From contig MWCO01000015.1 in the NCBI GenBank assembly GCA_002070115.1, positions 1-64,000 on the forward strand: a stretch of 64,000 bases of DNA. Reading direction: 5' to 3'. Position numbers and translations under genes: made by a program. The notes beneath the pieces were generated by a model, which was given only the letters and a program-made list of their open reading frames with translations, did not search any database and had not been told where the DNA came from. Position 1 is the stretch's first letter; each line of letters begins with the position of its first letter. This document shows, in pieces, positions 44,485 through 54,116 of the stretch. Source of the DNA: Deltaproteobacteria bacterium ADurb.Bin207. GTDB taxonomy: Bacteria > Myxococcota_A > Polyangia > Polyangiales > Polyangiaceae.

Positions 44485-45858
44485 CTACTTGTTGTGGCAG
44501 GGGAGTTCCAGACCGTATCCCATTTTCTTGTCTTCGGCTTTGAGCAGCAACGCGAATACCACCGCGAGAACGCCGAGCGCGGAAAAAACGGCCATGGGCC
44601 ATGTGTAATCGTAGGCAGGGCTCGAAACCCCTTCGACATCACGGGTTCCGATCACGCAGAACCGATCGAGGACCCAGCCAATCAGATACGGGACTCCCAT
44701 GAGAGCCACTAGATTTTGCATGTAGAAGATGAGCGCGTACGCGGTCCCGAGCTGTCGTTGGGGAATGAACTTGGGAACGGAGGGCCACATGGCCGAGGGG
44801 ACGAGGGAAAAGCCGAAACCAAGAACGACGGTAGCAACCACGGCGATGACCCAATGACTGAGCATGGGGATGGTGAAGGTGAGGTGAACGACGACGAGCA
44901 GCAGGGAACCGAGGGCCATGATCGTGGCTCCTTTTCCTTTGCGATCGTAGAAGCCGCCGAAAATGACGGTAAGCGGGATGGTTGCGAAAGGAAGGATGCT
45001 TGGAATGACTCCGGCGAGGTCGTCGCGAACGTCGAATTTTTGCACCATGAGGTCGGGGGCGTATTTCAAGAAGGGAAAGACGGCTGAATAGAACAGGGCA
45101 CAAAGCATGGCGATGTACCAAAAGCCTCGAATACGCAAGATTTGGCCGATATCCGCCAGGCGGAAAGGCTCCTCGGGTTCAGCTTCGGCCGCCGTTTCGG
45201 AGGCGTCGAGTTTGCGGTCCATGACCACATAAAAGAAAAACGCGATGAGTCCCACCGCAAGCATGAGCAGACCGACAAGGACCGGAGCCGCCACGGAGTG
45301 CAAAGCCGCTGCAATCGGTCCTCCAAGACCAAGGGCTAGAGCGGTTCCAATGCGTGCCGTGGACACCTGCAATCCCATCGCGAGGGCAATTTCATAGCCC
45401 TTGAACCAGCGAGCGATGATTTTCGTCGCCGTGATGCCGCAGATTTCGATCCCAACGCCGAAGATGGCAAAACCCACGGACGCAATCAGCACCTGGGCTT
45501 TGGTTCCAAGCATCATGACATCACGCAACGAATCGGTACTGATGGCGAAGTACTTGGCGCCGCATCCCACCACCATCAGCACACATCCCAGAACACCGGC
45601 AAATCGAGGACCTTTCTTGTCCAAAATCACGCCGCCAAAAATCAGCATGGCCAAAAACACGTTGAACCATGCATACGCCCCCGTGAAAAACCCGTATTCC
45701 GAACTGCTCCAACCAAGCTGCTGCTCGATCATGGGCTTGAGCGGCGACATGATATCCGCCACGTAGTAGCCACAGAGCATCGAAAACGACACGATCAACA
45801 AGGCAGTCCAGCGGGCAGCCTTGGAGTCTCGAAGGGTCCGTTTGATGTCATCGACCAT
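44485..45858 (-). CDS. MFS transporter
   Basis: A 457-residue integral membrane protein with about twelve hydrophobic helices. ATG 45858 (MVDDIKRTLRDS) is chosen because the longer frame has no hydrophobic or signal sequence. A typical MFS loop is seen after helix 2 (GGVILDKKGPRFAG) and again after helix 8 (GGFYDRKGKGAT). The substrate cannot be told. It ends with charged residues in the cytoplasm. It stands alone, converging on the lipoprotein gene and diverging from the protease gene. Confidence 0.88.
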   Translation of the reverse strand: MVDDIKRTLRDSKAARWTALLIVSFSMLCGYYVADIMSPLKPMIEQQLGWSSSEYGFFTGAYAWFNVFLAMLIFGGVILDKKGPRFAGVLGCVLMVVGCGAKYFAISTDSLRDVMMLGTKAQVLIASVGFAIFGVGIEICGITATKIIARWFKGYEIALAMGLQVSTARIGTALALGLGGPIAAALHSVAAPVLVGLLMLAVGLIAFFFYVVMDRKLDASETAAEAEPEEPFRLADIGQILRIRGFWYIAMLCALFYSAVFPFLKYAPDLMVQKFDVRDDLAGVIPSILPFATIPLTVIFGGFYDRKGKGATIMALGSLLLVVVHLTFTIPMLSHWVIAVVATVVLGFGFSLVPSAMWPSVPKFIPQRQLGTAYALIFYMQNLVALMGVPYLIGWVLDRFCVIGTRDVEGVSSPAYDYTWPMAVFSALGVLAVVFALLLKAEDKKMGYGLELPCHNK

Positions 45859-46137
45859 GGCCCGCAAGCCTACTCGAATACCACGCGAATGGATCAGAGA
45901 TAGGCATGAGAAAAAGCAATCCGTGGACGGCCCCGCCCAGAAGGGAATGCCAACGAACCATCCGCCGGTTTTCTTCGCCCCGGCAAAGGAAAGCCTTGCT
46001 CTGTTCTTGCGCGACGCTACGCTCTTTGATGCGACGTGTGTCGTAGTCCGCCCAATCCAAAACGGCACCTTCGCAAGCGTGATGCGAACCACTCCATTTC
46101 GTGCGTCGCGATCCACGGCAAGAGGAAATCGCACCTC

Positions 46138-48378
46138 ATGAAAAAAACGACCCCACTCGGCCTATTCGTAACGGGCTTGAGCCTCACCCTATCCGTTTGC
46201 GCCCATGCGACCGAATGGTATCAAGGCTCCCCTTCGTTTCGAAACCATACGAATCATCCCACCACCGCCGCGAGCACCTATCTGCAAAAACACTCGTCCC
46301 AGCTTCGACTCGAGTCGGTCCAACTCGAGACCAAACGCGTGCTACCCCTGCGGTCACTGCACACCGTTCGCTTCGCCCAACACCACCACAATCTTCCCGT
46401 CATCGGTAAATACGCTGTCGTTCGCGTCGGCCCCGAAGGCTCCGTTCGCGTCGTCGCCCTCGATGTGGCCCGCGGTCTGCGCGTCGACCCCCAGCCTACC
46501 CTAACCGCAAACGATGCCATCGCCGAGGTAGCCGCAGCGCTCCACGTTCCGCTTCCGCCCCCTCTGGCTCATGCCAGCCTGGTCGTTCTTGCGGAAGAAC
46601 CATCCGACGAGATGCTGGCTTGGCAGGTAGATACTGTCCAACCATACGGAATGCATAGATTTTTTGTCGACGCCCACCGTGGTGGCGTCGTTGCCCATCG
46701 GTCGATGGCACGACACGCCCTCGGGCGCGTATTCGACGTCAATCCGATCGTCACGCCCAATCTTGTCGAACGAGAACTGATTGGGCTCTCGCCAGCCGTC
46801 CCTACCAGTTTGACGGGTTTCGAAGAAGCTTTGCGTGTTCACGCTTACGTGGCCGGCGATATCATGTACGGCGGGCTACAAACGAACCAAACGCCTCCCA
46901 GCGAAGGGGAGGATTTCTTGTTTACGCCCAACTTCGATCCCTGGGGCGGCAACGATCCGTTCGGGGAAGTGATGGGCTATTACCACGCGGCGCGCATACG
47001 CGGTTTTTTTGAAAACAACCTGGGAGTGGACATGAGCGGCAGCGAGTTTAGCCTCGCAGTCATCACGGGCTACGCGCCGGAGTCCAGCCCTGAGTACATA
47101 CAGAACGCGTTTTATTCCCCTTGGCCCCCCAACTATCCCGGCATTCCGGGCAACCCTCGCAATATCATCTGCCTTGGGCGCGGCTATTCCGAAAACCTCG
47201 CTCACGATTCCGACGTGCTCCTGCATGAATTCACGCATTATATGAGCCATAACGCGCTGGATTACACCAGTTCGTCCCTGTTCGATGCTTACGGATATGT
47301 GTCGATGCCCGATGCGATCAACGAGGGCACGGCGGATTATTTTTCGTCTTCCCTCAACAACGACCCGCAAGTAGGCGAATATGCCTTGGGAGCGTGGGCG
47401 CGGAACCTCGACGAGCCGGCGGGCCGCTGTCCGGAAAATATGATCGGCGAGTCTCACGAAGATGGCAGAATCATTGGGAATCTGACCTGGACCTTACGGA
47501 ACATGCATGGTGCCGACAAGGCGGACCAGCTCGTTTGGGGAGCCATGTCTTTGCTGGGTTCCAGGGCGACCTTTGGTGATTTCGGTCGAGGGCTGCTCCA
47601 ATCCGCCGCGGACTTGAATTTCGACGACCAACAAATCCAACAGATCGAAAATGAGTTGAAGGATAGGGGGCTCGACGATTGCGATCGAGCCCTGGAAATC
47701 AATGGAAAACCGCGCGTTTCCTATATGTTGGGGCTCGGGGAATTGGGCTCGATGATGGGTTATTCCTGTGCCGACATGAAAGCTTCCGGCTTTATCATGT
47801 CATCTCTGTTCCAATACCAATATACGCCTCACCCCACGGATTCATCGCTCACGCTCGACGTCAGATTCAGCAATGCCCATGGTGGCTCCCATGACATGAA
47901 TTGGCGCATCGTGGTGCAGCGCAATCGCATGGCCGTCGTCCACTCGAACCTGCTGGTTTCACCGGACTATATGCTCAATCCCATCACCGACACCCATGCG
48001 CAACTCGTCATCGACGCGGACAGTACGCCGCCGTTCGATCCTTCGGCCACCTACTATGCCGCCATTTTGAGCGAAAACTGTTGGGGCGCTTCCCTGCATG
48101 TCGAGGCCAATCCACCAGAAACCCCGCCGGCCGACGCTGGTGCCGACGTGGCGCCGGAAGCGGAAGCCAAGGACGCGGGATGGGATATTGATCTGGTTTT
48201 CGATACGGCAGCACCCCCTGAACCTTCGATGACTCCCGAGTTGTACCCCGCGGGGGGCTGCTCTTGCCACACGTCGCCTGCCGCGCCGTCTGCCCGTTGG
48301 TGGTGGCTCATCGCGACCAGTGTGCTTTGCGTGGCTAGACGACGTCCAGCCCCATCGCGCATCAGACCGCGGTCATGA
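46138..48378 (+). CDS. Secreted gluzincin metalloprotease with MYXO-CTERM tail
   Basis: A 746-residue protein from ATG 46138. The signal peptide ends after VCAHA. The N-terminal propeptide has an FTP/PepSY-like part. His363-Glu-Phe-Thr-His (LLHEFTHYMSH) gives two zinc ligands and the catalytic Glu; AINEGTADYF supplies the third ligand, as in M4/M36 gluzincins. A C-terminal beta domain and an Ala/Asp-rich linker precede GGCSCHTSP, a WWWLIATSVLCVA helix and RRR, a MYXO-CTERM tail. It is probably a surface or released protease for feeding on proteins. The last six bases overlap the convergent malQ gene. Confidence 0.9.
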   Translation: MKKTTPLGLFVTGLSLTLSVCAHATEWYQGSPSFRNHTNHPTTAASTYLQKHSSQLRLESVQLETKRVLPLRSLHTVRFAQHHHNLPVIGKYAVVRVGPEGSVRVVALDVARGLRVDPQPTLTANDAIAEVAAALHVPLPPPLAHASLVVLAEEPSDEMLAWQVDTVQPYGMHRFFVDAHRGGVVAHRSMARHALGRVFDVNPIVTPNLVERELIGLSPAVPTSLTGFEEALRVHAYVAGDIMYGGLQTNQTPPSEGEDFLFTPNFDPWGGNDPFGEVMGYYHAARIRGFFENNLGVDMSGSEFSLAVITGYAPESSPEYIQNAFYSPWPPNYPGIPGNPRNIICLGRGYSENLAHDSDVLLHEFTHYMSHNALDYTSSSLFDAYGYVSMPDAINEGTADYFSSSLNNDPQVGEYALGAWARNLDEPAGRCPENMIGESHEDGRIIGNLTWTLRNMHGADKADQLVWGAMSLLGSRATFGDFGRGLLQSAADLNFDDQQIQQIENELKDRGLDDCDRALEINGKPRVSYMLGLGELGSMMGYSCADMKASGFIMSSLFQYQYTPHPTDSSLTLDVRFSNAHGGSHDMNWRIVVQRNRMAVVHSNLLVSPDYMLNPITDTHAQLVIDADSTPPFDPSATYYAAILSENCWGASLHVEANPPETPPADAGADVAPEAEAKDAGWDIDLVFDTAAPPEPSMTPELYPAGGCSCHTSPAAPSARWWWLIATSVLCVARRRPAPSRIRPRS

Positions 48379-49869
48379 CGGGCAACGCTCATATAACTCC
48401 GTGAGTTCACGAAGTTTTTCTGCTACCGCCGCGTGGGGCTGCTCGGTCAAACGATACGCCCACCAGCCGCCCATTTGCCCTGGCATGTTCATACGCGCTT
48501 CACTGCCCAAGCCCAGCACGTCTTGTATCGGAATGATAACCGTATCGGCCACCGTACCGTATGCCGCGCGAATCATCGCCCAATGAATGGTAGCGCCCGA
48601 CGTATTCAAGTAGGATTGCACGAAGGCTCTATCCTTGGCGCTCAGCGTTCTGAACCATCCCACCGTCGTATCATTGTCATGGGTCCCGGTATATACGACG
48701 GAGTTGCGCTCGACGCGATGGGGGGCGTTGTAGCGATCTTCCCCCGTGCCGAATCCGAATTGAAGGACGCGCATGCCGGGTAAACCGTAGTGGTCTCGCA
48801 GCGCATAGACTTCTTTTGTGATCAGACCCAAGTCTTCCGCGATGAACGGAAGGCTTCCCAGTTCGGAGCGAAGGGCGTCAAAGAAGGCGTTTCCAGGCCC
48901 TTTGACCCAGGTTCCGTGACACGCATCGGCGTGATGGGAGGGGACTTCCCACGCGGCTTCGAAGCCTCGAAAATGGTCCAGCCGAACGACATCCGCGAGC
49001 AAAAGCGCCATCCGAACCCGGTCCACCCACCAATTAAACCCTTGTTTTTCATGCGTTTTCCAGTCATACAGCGGATTGCCCCAAAGCTGTCCCGTGGCTG
49101 AGAAATAATCTGGCGGAACCCCGGCCACCACCGATGGGGTCAAATTTGCATCCACCTTGAAAAGCTCGGGATGCGCCCATACCACATCGCTATCGAAAGA
49201 CACGAAGATGGGCATATCCCCGATGATTCGCACCCCACGGCCATGGGCGTAGGAACGCAGCGCCGCCCATTGCTCGAAAAATAGAAACTGCATCACCCGC
49301 TGATGACGTATTTCCGTGGCGAGCTGCTGACTCGCCCGGGCAATGGCCGCGGGTTCGCGGCAACGCAGCTCGGTGTCCCAGTCCCGAATCGACTTGCCTT
49401 CGTTGGCTTGTTTTACGGCTTCGAACAAAGCATAATTGTCCAACCACCAGGCGTTTTGCTGTTCAAAAGCCTCGAATTTTTCCCGTCTTTCTGCCGAAGC
49501 CACCGTGGCGAAACGCTCTGCCGCAAGGTGAAGTTTCTCGGTTTTGAACGGGCCGACCGCGCCATAGTCCACTCGATCCGTGCAAAGGGGCGCTGCAGCC
49601 AACTCCGAGCCGTGCAGGAGCCCCTCGGTCACCAGGGTCTGCAAATCGATGAGCCACGGATTGCCCGCGAAGGTACTGAGCGCCGAGTAGGGTGAATTGC
49701 CGTACCCTGTCGGTCCCAACGGAAGAATTTGCCAATAGGACTGGCCTGCAGCGGCGAGAAAGTCGATGAAACCACGAGCGTAGGAGCCCAGGGAACCAAT
49801 TCCGTGGGGGCCAGGCAGCGAGGTGGGGTGAAGCAAAATGCCAGCGCTTCGAGTCGATGATGCATCCAT
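48373..49869 (-). CDS. malQ: 4-alpha-glucanotransferase
   Basis: A 498-residue GH77 enzyme read from ATG 49869 (MDASSTRSAGILLHPTSLPG). Characteristic blocks are YWQILPLGPTGYGNSPY, IGDMPIFVS, VRLDHFRGF (nucleophile Asp), FIAEDLG (acid/base Glu) and YTGTHDNDTT (third Asp). It transfers maltosyl units between glucans in maltodextrin or glycogen metabolism. No glycogen or maltose genes are adjacent. Only a poor ribosome site (AGG) precedes the ATG. Confidence 0.93.
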   Translation of the reverse strand: MDASSTRSAGILLHPTSLPGPHGIGSLGSYARGFIDFLAAAGQSYWQILPLGPTGYGNSPYSALSTFAGNPWLIDLQTLVTEGLLHGSELAAAPLCTDRVDYGAVGPFKTEKLHLAAERFATVASAERREKFEAFEQQNAWWLDNYALFEAVKQANEGKSIRDWDTELRCREPAAIARASQQLATEIRHQRVMQFLFFEQWAALRSYAHGRGVRIIGDMPIFVSFDSDVVWAHPELFKVDANLTPSVVAGVPPDYFSATGQLWGNPLYDWKTHEKQGFNWWVDRVRMALLLADVVRLDHFRGFEAAWEVPSHHADACHGTWVKGPGNAFFDALRSELGSLPFIAEDLGLITKEVYALRDHYGLPGMRVLQFGFGTGEDRYNAPHRVERNSVVYTGTHDNDTTVGWFRTLSAKDRAFVQSYLNTSGATIHWAMIRAAYGTVADTVIIPIQDVLGLGSEARMNMPGQMGGWWAYRLTEQPHAAVAEKLRELTELYERCPS

Positions 49870-50053
49870 GACGGGGGACCTATGGCATGGAAACGGAGTA
49901 TTCCCAAGATAGTCATTTCGTATTATCGGCATTTGCTCTCTTGCGCCACTCAAAACTGAGTAACGTTTTCGAAATCGGCTGCGCGAGCGAGCCGTGCCAC
50001 AGCGCTGTGCTTGACGAAAAGACCCGTAGGGTGCAGGAGGGGCCTCACGCACC

Positions 50054-50350
50054 ATGAATCCTTTGACCGGTAAGCAAAAAAGACACCTGCGTGCTTTGGG
50101 CCATGCGTTGGATCCGGTGATTCGCGTGGGCAAAGCCGGGGTAACCGATAGCCTGCTTGCGGCAGTCAGTCAGGCATTGGAAGACCATGAACTTGTCAAG
50201 ATCAAAATCCTCGAGGAATCGCCTCAAGACCAGGAGCAAGCGGCAGTCATGATTGCCCAGGCAACGCAGGCCACCGAGGTGCAAGTCCTGGGTCGAACCG
50301 TGCTTTTGTACCGACCTCATCCCGAAAAACCCAAAATCACATTGCCCTGA
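50054..50350 (+). CDS. yhbY: YhbY family RNA-binding protein
   Basis: A 98-residue CRM-domain protein. MNPLTGKQKRHLRALGHAL, the loop IRVGKAGVTDSLLAAV, LEDHELVKIKIL and GRTVLLYRP are typical. YhbY binds precursors of the large ribosomal subunit and aids assembly. GGAGGGG lies upstream at a long spacing of about 14 bases. It is divergent from malQ and followed after 96 bases by a lipoprotein gene. Confidence 0.92.
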   Translation: MNPLTGKQKRHLRALGHALDPVIRVGKAGVTDSLLAAVSQALEDHELVKIKILEESPQDQEQAAVMIAQATQATEVQVLGRTVLLYRPHPEKPKITLP

Positions 50351-50446
50351 AAAAACGACTTCGTGACCCATTCTCCCAATTGACTATCGAATACCCGGCG
50401 GTTTTGGGTATACTTGCGCTCTATTCATCCGGGAGGAGCCATTGCC

Positions 50447-51016
50447 ATGCTCGCGAGAGGGACCGCGATTTTCAGCGTGACCGCTATGCTCAGCGCAGTT
50501 TTGCTAGCGGGCTGCTGCAAAAACAACAACTCCTCGAACAACGAGGAAGAACTGCCGTTGATCGAGACGCCGCCTCCCACGCCCATCGCTACCGACTCGG
50601 TGGTGCAATTCAGCAAAGTTCCGCTGTCGGTGACGCTTCCCGCCGGATGGAACCAAACCCAAAATACCACACAATGGTTGGTATATCGGCCTTCGAACGG
50701 AGGGGCTTTGGTCGCCATGTCCGGAGAAAAAAGCTGTACGCTGGTGAACACCCGCTTCGCAAGCGCTCTTCGGGAACTCGGGCTCACCAATGTCGTATGG
50801 GGAACACCTCAAAACACGACCATCCATGGGCTCCGAGCCAAAATCGCCGCGGGCACCGCCATCGAAGCCAACCAATTGTCCTACGTCAAATATTCCCTCA
50901 CGTACGCCGCGGGCGGCCAAGGCTGCCTCATCACGCTGTACAACGTGTGGCAAAGCCGCGCCGATGACTTTCGCGCCACCGCCGACCAGATCATCCTTTC
51001 GGTCCGCCCTCAATAG
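50447..51016 (+). CDS. Hypothetical lipoprotein
   Basis: A 189-residue exported protein from ATG 50447, preceded by GGAGGA. Its signal peptide ends in LLAGCCKN, followed by a polar linker. The mature domain (VPLSVTLPAGWNQTQNTTQWLVYRP onward) resembles small alpha/beta domains of the PsbP/MOG1 type found in bacterial lipoproteins, but the match is only by pattern. Function unknown. Confidence 0.72.
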   Translation: MLARGTAIFSVTAMLSAVLLAGCCKNNNSSNNEEELPLIETPPPTPIATDSVVQFSKVPLSVTLPAGWNQTQNTTQWLVYRPSNGGALVAMSGEKSCTLVNTRFASALRELGLTNVVWGTPQNTTIHGLRAKIAAGTAIEANQLSYVKYSLTYAAGGQGCLITLYNVWQSRADDFRATADQIILSVRPQ

Positions 51017-51111
51017 ACTGCCACCTACGCTTGCCGCCTCGTCGTACCCCTCCCTGCTCGTTGCGAACGTCAGCCTCCCGGCTTGGGGCCAATCCAAAAA
51101 AACTTTATTAT

Positions 51112-51124
51112 TCCAATAGATACA
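51112..51124 (+). repeat. Intergenic 13-base element shared with 23075-23087
   Basis: TCCAATAGATACA occurs here and before the phosphoesterase gene, both times just after a -10-like hexamer (TATTAT here). It lies in the region between the lipoprotein gene and the convergent GMC gene. A chance match cannot be excluded. Confidence 0.3.
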
Positions 51125-51268
51125 CCGATCGCGGCAGCTTCATCCCCCGTGTTGAGTAAATATCGTCCGCGCCGACACGCCGCGCCATGAACTCCTTGGC
51201 TCGGTTCAACAAGCGTGTTTTCCGTGGTTCTCGGAGGCTAGCAGCGCCGAACGCCCAGGAAAAAGAGA

Positions 51269-52828
51269 TTAAATCCGCGCCGCCAGGATATGGGCGGTTC
51301 GCGACGCCAGCGCCATAATCGTTAGCATGGGATTGACCGCAGGGCTGGAGGGAATCACACCGGAGTCCGCAATATATAGGTTATCCGTCTGATGACATCG
51401 CCCATCGACATCCACCACGCTCGTTTTGACGTTATTTCCCATTCGCGTGGAGCCGAAGGCGTGGGTTCCCGCAATCACGGGGTCGGTGGGTTTCATGCGA
51501 TAAGCGCGCAATTCATCCAGGTCGGCTTGGGAACGGAGCACGGGTTTATAGCCGAACAGGCCGGGAAGCACCTCCACAGCTCCGGCAGCCAGCGAAATTT
51601 CCACGAGCCGGCATAATCCCCGGTGGAGCTTTTTCACATCTTTGGCCCCGAAGGTAAAACGAATATCGGGTTCCAAGCCGAAGGGCCGCCCGGTCACCGA
51701 ACCCTCCGAATCAGCCCCATCGACATAGGCATCGAAAGGCGCTGACCGCTCGAAACGCGCCAATTGATCCTTGAACTGCACACCCATGCCTGGAAAACGC
51801 GTGGCAATGATGGGCGGCGGGGACCATAACACCTCGTATTTCAAGCCATCTTCCAGTTCATGCAAGGAATGATATCCCTGGGTCGCCCCCTCCCAGGGGC
51901 GAATCAAATCCGGAAATACGGCTAAAACGGCGGTTCCCGGGTGAAAACGAAGGTGACGTCCCGCCTGGCCGTTTTCGTTGCCAATCTCCGAACGCTGCAA
52001 AATCACCGGCGTTGCCATGCATCCGGCCGACAACACGACCACACGCGCCTGTACCCGAACATCGTACACCGCTTTTTTCGACCGGGGATCGACTGCTTTT
52101 CCCTGGACACCACGGGCTCGACGTCCCGAAGCCATCACCGTGTCCACACGCACACTCGTATACACCCTGGCCCCCGCTCGGATCGCCGCCGGTACATAGG
52201 AGACGTCCATCGAGGCCTTTCCTCGATTGCGGCAGCCCGTAAAACACTCTGCCGACCCTTTGCATCCCGGAGCATTGCGCGGACACGGGGCACTCGACAT
52301 GCCAAGCGCATCACAGCCGCGTTTGAACGCTAAATTGCGTTCTCCCAGCACTTTTTCTAGCGTCGGTTCCACCCCAAGAAACGACTCCACCCGCTGATAA
52401 TGCCCATCGAGCGAAGCGCCCGTGAGCAATTCCGTTCCATGCAGGCTTGCCCAACGATCGAAAACCCACGCAGGCGAGCGGGCGCAGATGGCAGAATTGA
52501 CAACGGAACCTCCCCCCAGGGCGATGGCCTGCATCGTGGGCATGAAGACATTGCCTCGGGTGGCGCGCATCCCGCCTTCCCGCAGCATGCGCACCATCGC
52601 CGCGCCAGCATCCGGTACGAAATCGGGCGCATCCCATGCAAGTCCCTCTTCCAAGAGCACGATATCGAAACCCGCTTCCGCCAATTCCTTGGCTACCACC
52701 GCTCCGCCGGGTCCGGAACCCACCACCACCACATCGCAACGGTCGACGATATCGCCCTGATAGTCCGCGAAAACTTTGACCGACTCGTGAGGGTGGTCGG
52801 ACGGTTCATAGCGAGACACCTTTTTCAT
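51269..52828 (-). CDS. GMC family oxidoreductase
   Basis: A 519-residue flavoprotein. GSGPGG at residues 37-42 binds FAD; ALGGGSVVNSAI is the second signature. The C-terminal catalytic block has His of THAFGSTRMG and Asn of AVNPMLTIMALA. A Cys-rich insertion (CPRNAPGCKGSAECFTGC) is typical of the bacterial alcohol/sterol oxidase-like branch. It probably oxidises an alcohol or sterol. AGGAAAA precedes the ATG, which overlaps the stop of the upstream small partner (ATGA), so both are made together. There is no Tat motif or signal peptide. Confidence 0.9.
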   Translation of the reverse strand: MKKVSRYEPSDHPHESVKVFADYQGDIVDRCDVVVVGSGPGGAVVAKELAEAGFDIVLLEEGLAWDAPDFVPDAGAAMVRMLREGGMRATRGNVFMPTMQAIALGGGSVVNSAICARSPAWVFDRWASLHGTELLTGASLDGHYQRVESFLGVEPTLEKVLGERNLAFKRGCDALGMSSAPCPRNAPGCKGSAECFTGCRNRGKASMDVSYVPAAIRAGARVYTSVRVDTVMASGRRARGVQGKAVDPRSKKAVYDVRVQARVVVLSAGCMATPVILQRSEIGNENGQAGRHLRFHPGTAVLAVFPDLIRPWEGATQGYHSLHELEDGLKYEVLWSPPPIIATRFPGMGVQFKDQLARFERSAPFDAYVDGADSEGSVTGRPFGLEPDIRFTFGAKDVKKLHRGLCRLVEISLAAGAVEVLPGLFGYKPVLRSQADLDELRAYRMKPTDPVIAGTHAFGSTRMGNNVKTSVVDVDGRCHQTDNLYIADSGVIPSSPAVNPMLTIMALASRTAHILAARI

Positions 52829-53292
52829 GGCGTTTTTTCCTGGGTGAAAGGGTCCAAGTTCGGTGTGGCTCCAAGCGCTTGCATCACGTTCTCATCTCGA
52901 AAATAAGCGACGGTAAGTACCGTCCGAAGCCCAAGAAACGCCGTGCGCACAAGATAAAACCGGCTGTTCATCAACCGTTCCAACACCTTATGCCGCTGGG
53001 ACAAGTCCAGACGGCTGAACGGGCGCGGCGAATATCCATATGCCCACGGGCTGCGCTCCACGAATTGCAACATCGCGCGCAACAACATGCGGGTCATGGG
53101 CGGCACGTTCGCCAGCAACTGTTCGAATGTCTCCACGACTTTCGCATCCAGTCCGGACACCGCAATCGCGCCCCCTGCTGGAAGCAAAACCTCCGTACAA
53201 GCAGTCACGATTTGTTTCTCGTGACGATCGAGCGCCCCTTTCCATTTCGAGAGGGCGGCCGACAACAAGGGGGAAAAAGGGTGGTTTTGCAT
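52825..53292 (-). CDS. Small partner of GMC oxidoreductase
   Basis: A 155-residue all-helical protein from ATG 53292, with GAGG six bases upstream. The sequence pattern (SPLLSAALSKWKGALDRHEKQIVTACTEVLLP early, then LSQRHKVLERLMNSRFYLVRTAFLGLRT) recalls gluconate 2-dehydrogenase subunit 3-like proteins that accompany GMC enzymes. No signal peptide is visible. Its stop overlaps the GMC start, so it probably forms a complex with, or matures, that enzyme. It follows the GntR regulator gene by 22 bases in the same operon. Confidence 0.7.
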   Translation of the reverse strand: MQNHPFSPLLSAALSKWKGALDRHEKQIVTACTEVLLPAGGAIAVSGLDAKVVETFEQLLANVPPMTRMLLRAMLQFVERSPWAYGYSPRPFSRLDLSQRHKVLERLMNSRFYLVRTAFLGLRTVLTVAYFRDENVMQALGATPNLDPFTQEKTP

Positions 53293-53314
53293 GGTCATCC
53301 TCGCGGGCAAAGGG

Positions 53315-54046
53315 TCAGGACGCGGAAAAGAGGCTCGTCAAACCTTCTTCGATCTGACGGTCCACGCGGTCGAAGTAGCGATGCAAGTGGGCCACGGCCT
53401 CTTCGGCTTTCCGCGCCTCGATGAGGTCCATCAACGTGTTCATGGTATCGAGCCAATCGGGTTGCACCGCCGCCAACGGCTCGGCCACCAACGCATGCAC
53501 CTCGCGCATGGGCTCCATGAATGCATTGGCGAACCAAACCGCGGGCCATACGGCGGATGCTTGCGTCATCGCGCGAAAGATATTCAGTTCCTCGAGCGCA
53601 TGTTTCAAAGGATGGGCACGGCTTTCATGGGCCTTTTCGATTTTTTTCCGAATCGCCGAAAGGGATTCCGGACGTGCATACCTCGCGGCCAATCGCGCGG
53701 CTTCACAAGCAAGGGCGGTTCGCGTCCGAAGCATCTCACTCACCAGCACTGGTAACGGATGATCGAATCGACCGTGCAAAAAATACGGAGCCATCAGCTC
53801 CAGCGTTCCCTCCCGACGATAATCCAATACGACAGCGCCCGAGCCTTGACGGCTTTGCACGAGGTTGAGGCTGGCGAGATAGCGAAGAGCTTCCCGAATG
53901 GTGCTTCGCGCGCAGGAGAATTCGGCGGCGAGATCGACTTCCGAAGGCAAACGCAATCCTGGAGAATATTCCTCCGAAACGATTCGTTGCAGCAGGACTT
54001 CGGCCACGCGCAAAACAGCCCCAACAGGTTTGGCCATGACCTTCAT
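53315..54046 (-). CDS. FadR-subfamily GntR transcriptional regulator
   Basis: A 243-residue regulator. The N-terminal winged helix has LPSEVDLAAEFSCARSTIREALRYLASLNLV and the wing QGSGAVV. The all-helical FCD domain follows, with metal or effector-binding His and Asp expected in ELNIFRAM and HLHRYFDRVDRQI. Such regulators sense small carboxylic acids or acyl-CoAs. It is first in the operon with the GMC pair and divergent from an alpha/beta hydrolase, with a tandem operator between. ATG 54046 or 54037 are both possible starts. Confidence 0.9.
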   Translation of the reverse strand: MKVMAKPVGAVLRVAEVLLQRIVSEEYSPGLRLPSEVDLAAEFSCARSTIREALRYLASLNLVQSRQGSGAVVLDYRREGTLELMAPYFLHGRFDHPLPVLVSEMLRTRTALACEAARLAARYARPESLSAIRKKIEKAHESRAHPLKHALEELNIFRAMTQASAVWPAVWFANAFMEPMREVHALVAEPLAAVQPDWLDTMNTLMDLIEARKAEEAVAHLHRYFDRVDRQIEEGLTSLFSAS

Positions 54047-54048
54047 AG

Positions 54049-54074
54049 TAGTCTGACAACTTAGTCTGTCAACT
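54049..54074. promoter_or_regulatory. Tandem 13-base operator of the GntR regulator
   Basis: TAGTCTGACAACT and TAGTCTGTCAACT lie head to tail, differing at one base. The first contains TAGTCTGACAA, which fits the FadR-type box T-N-G-T-N3-A-C-N-A; the second deviates once. It sits directly before the gntR start, between the divergent genes, and could repress both. Confidence 0.65.
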
Positions 54075-54116
54075 TTAACCGTGACCTCGGACCGAATTCA
54101 TGCTCTGACTACTTTC

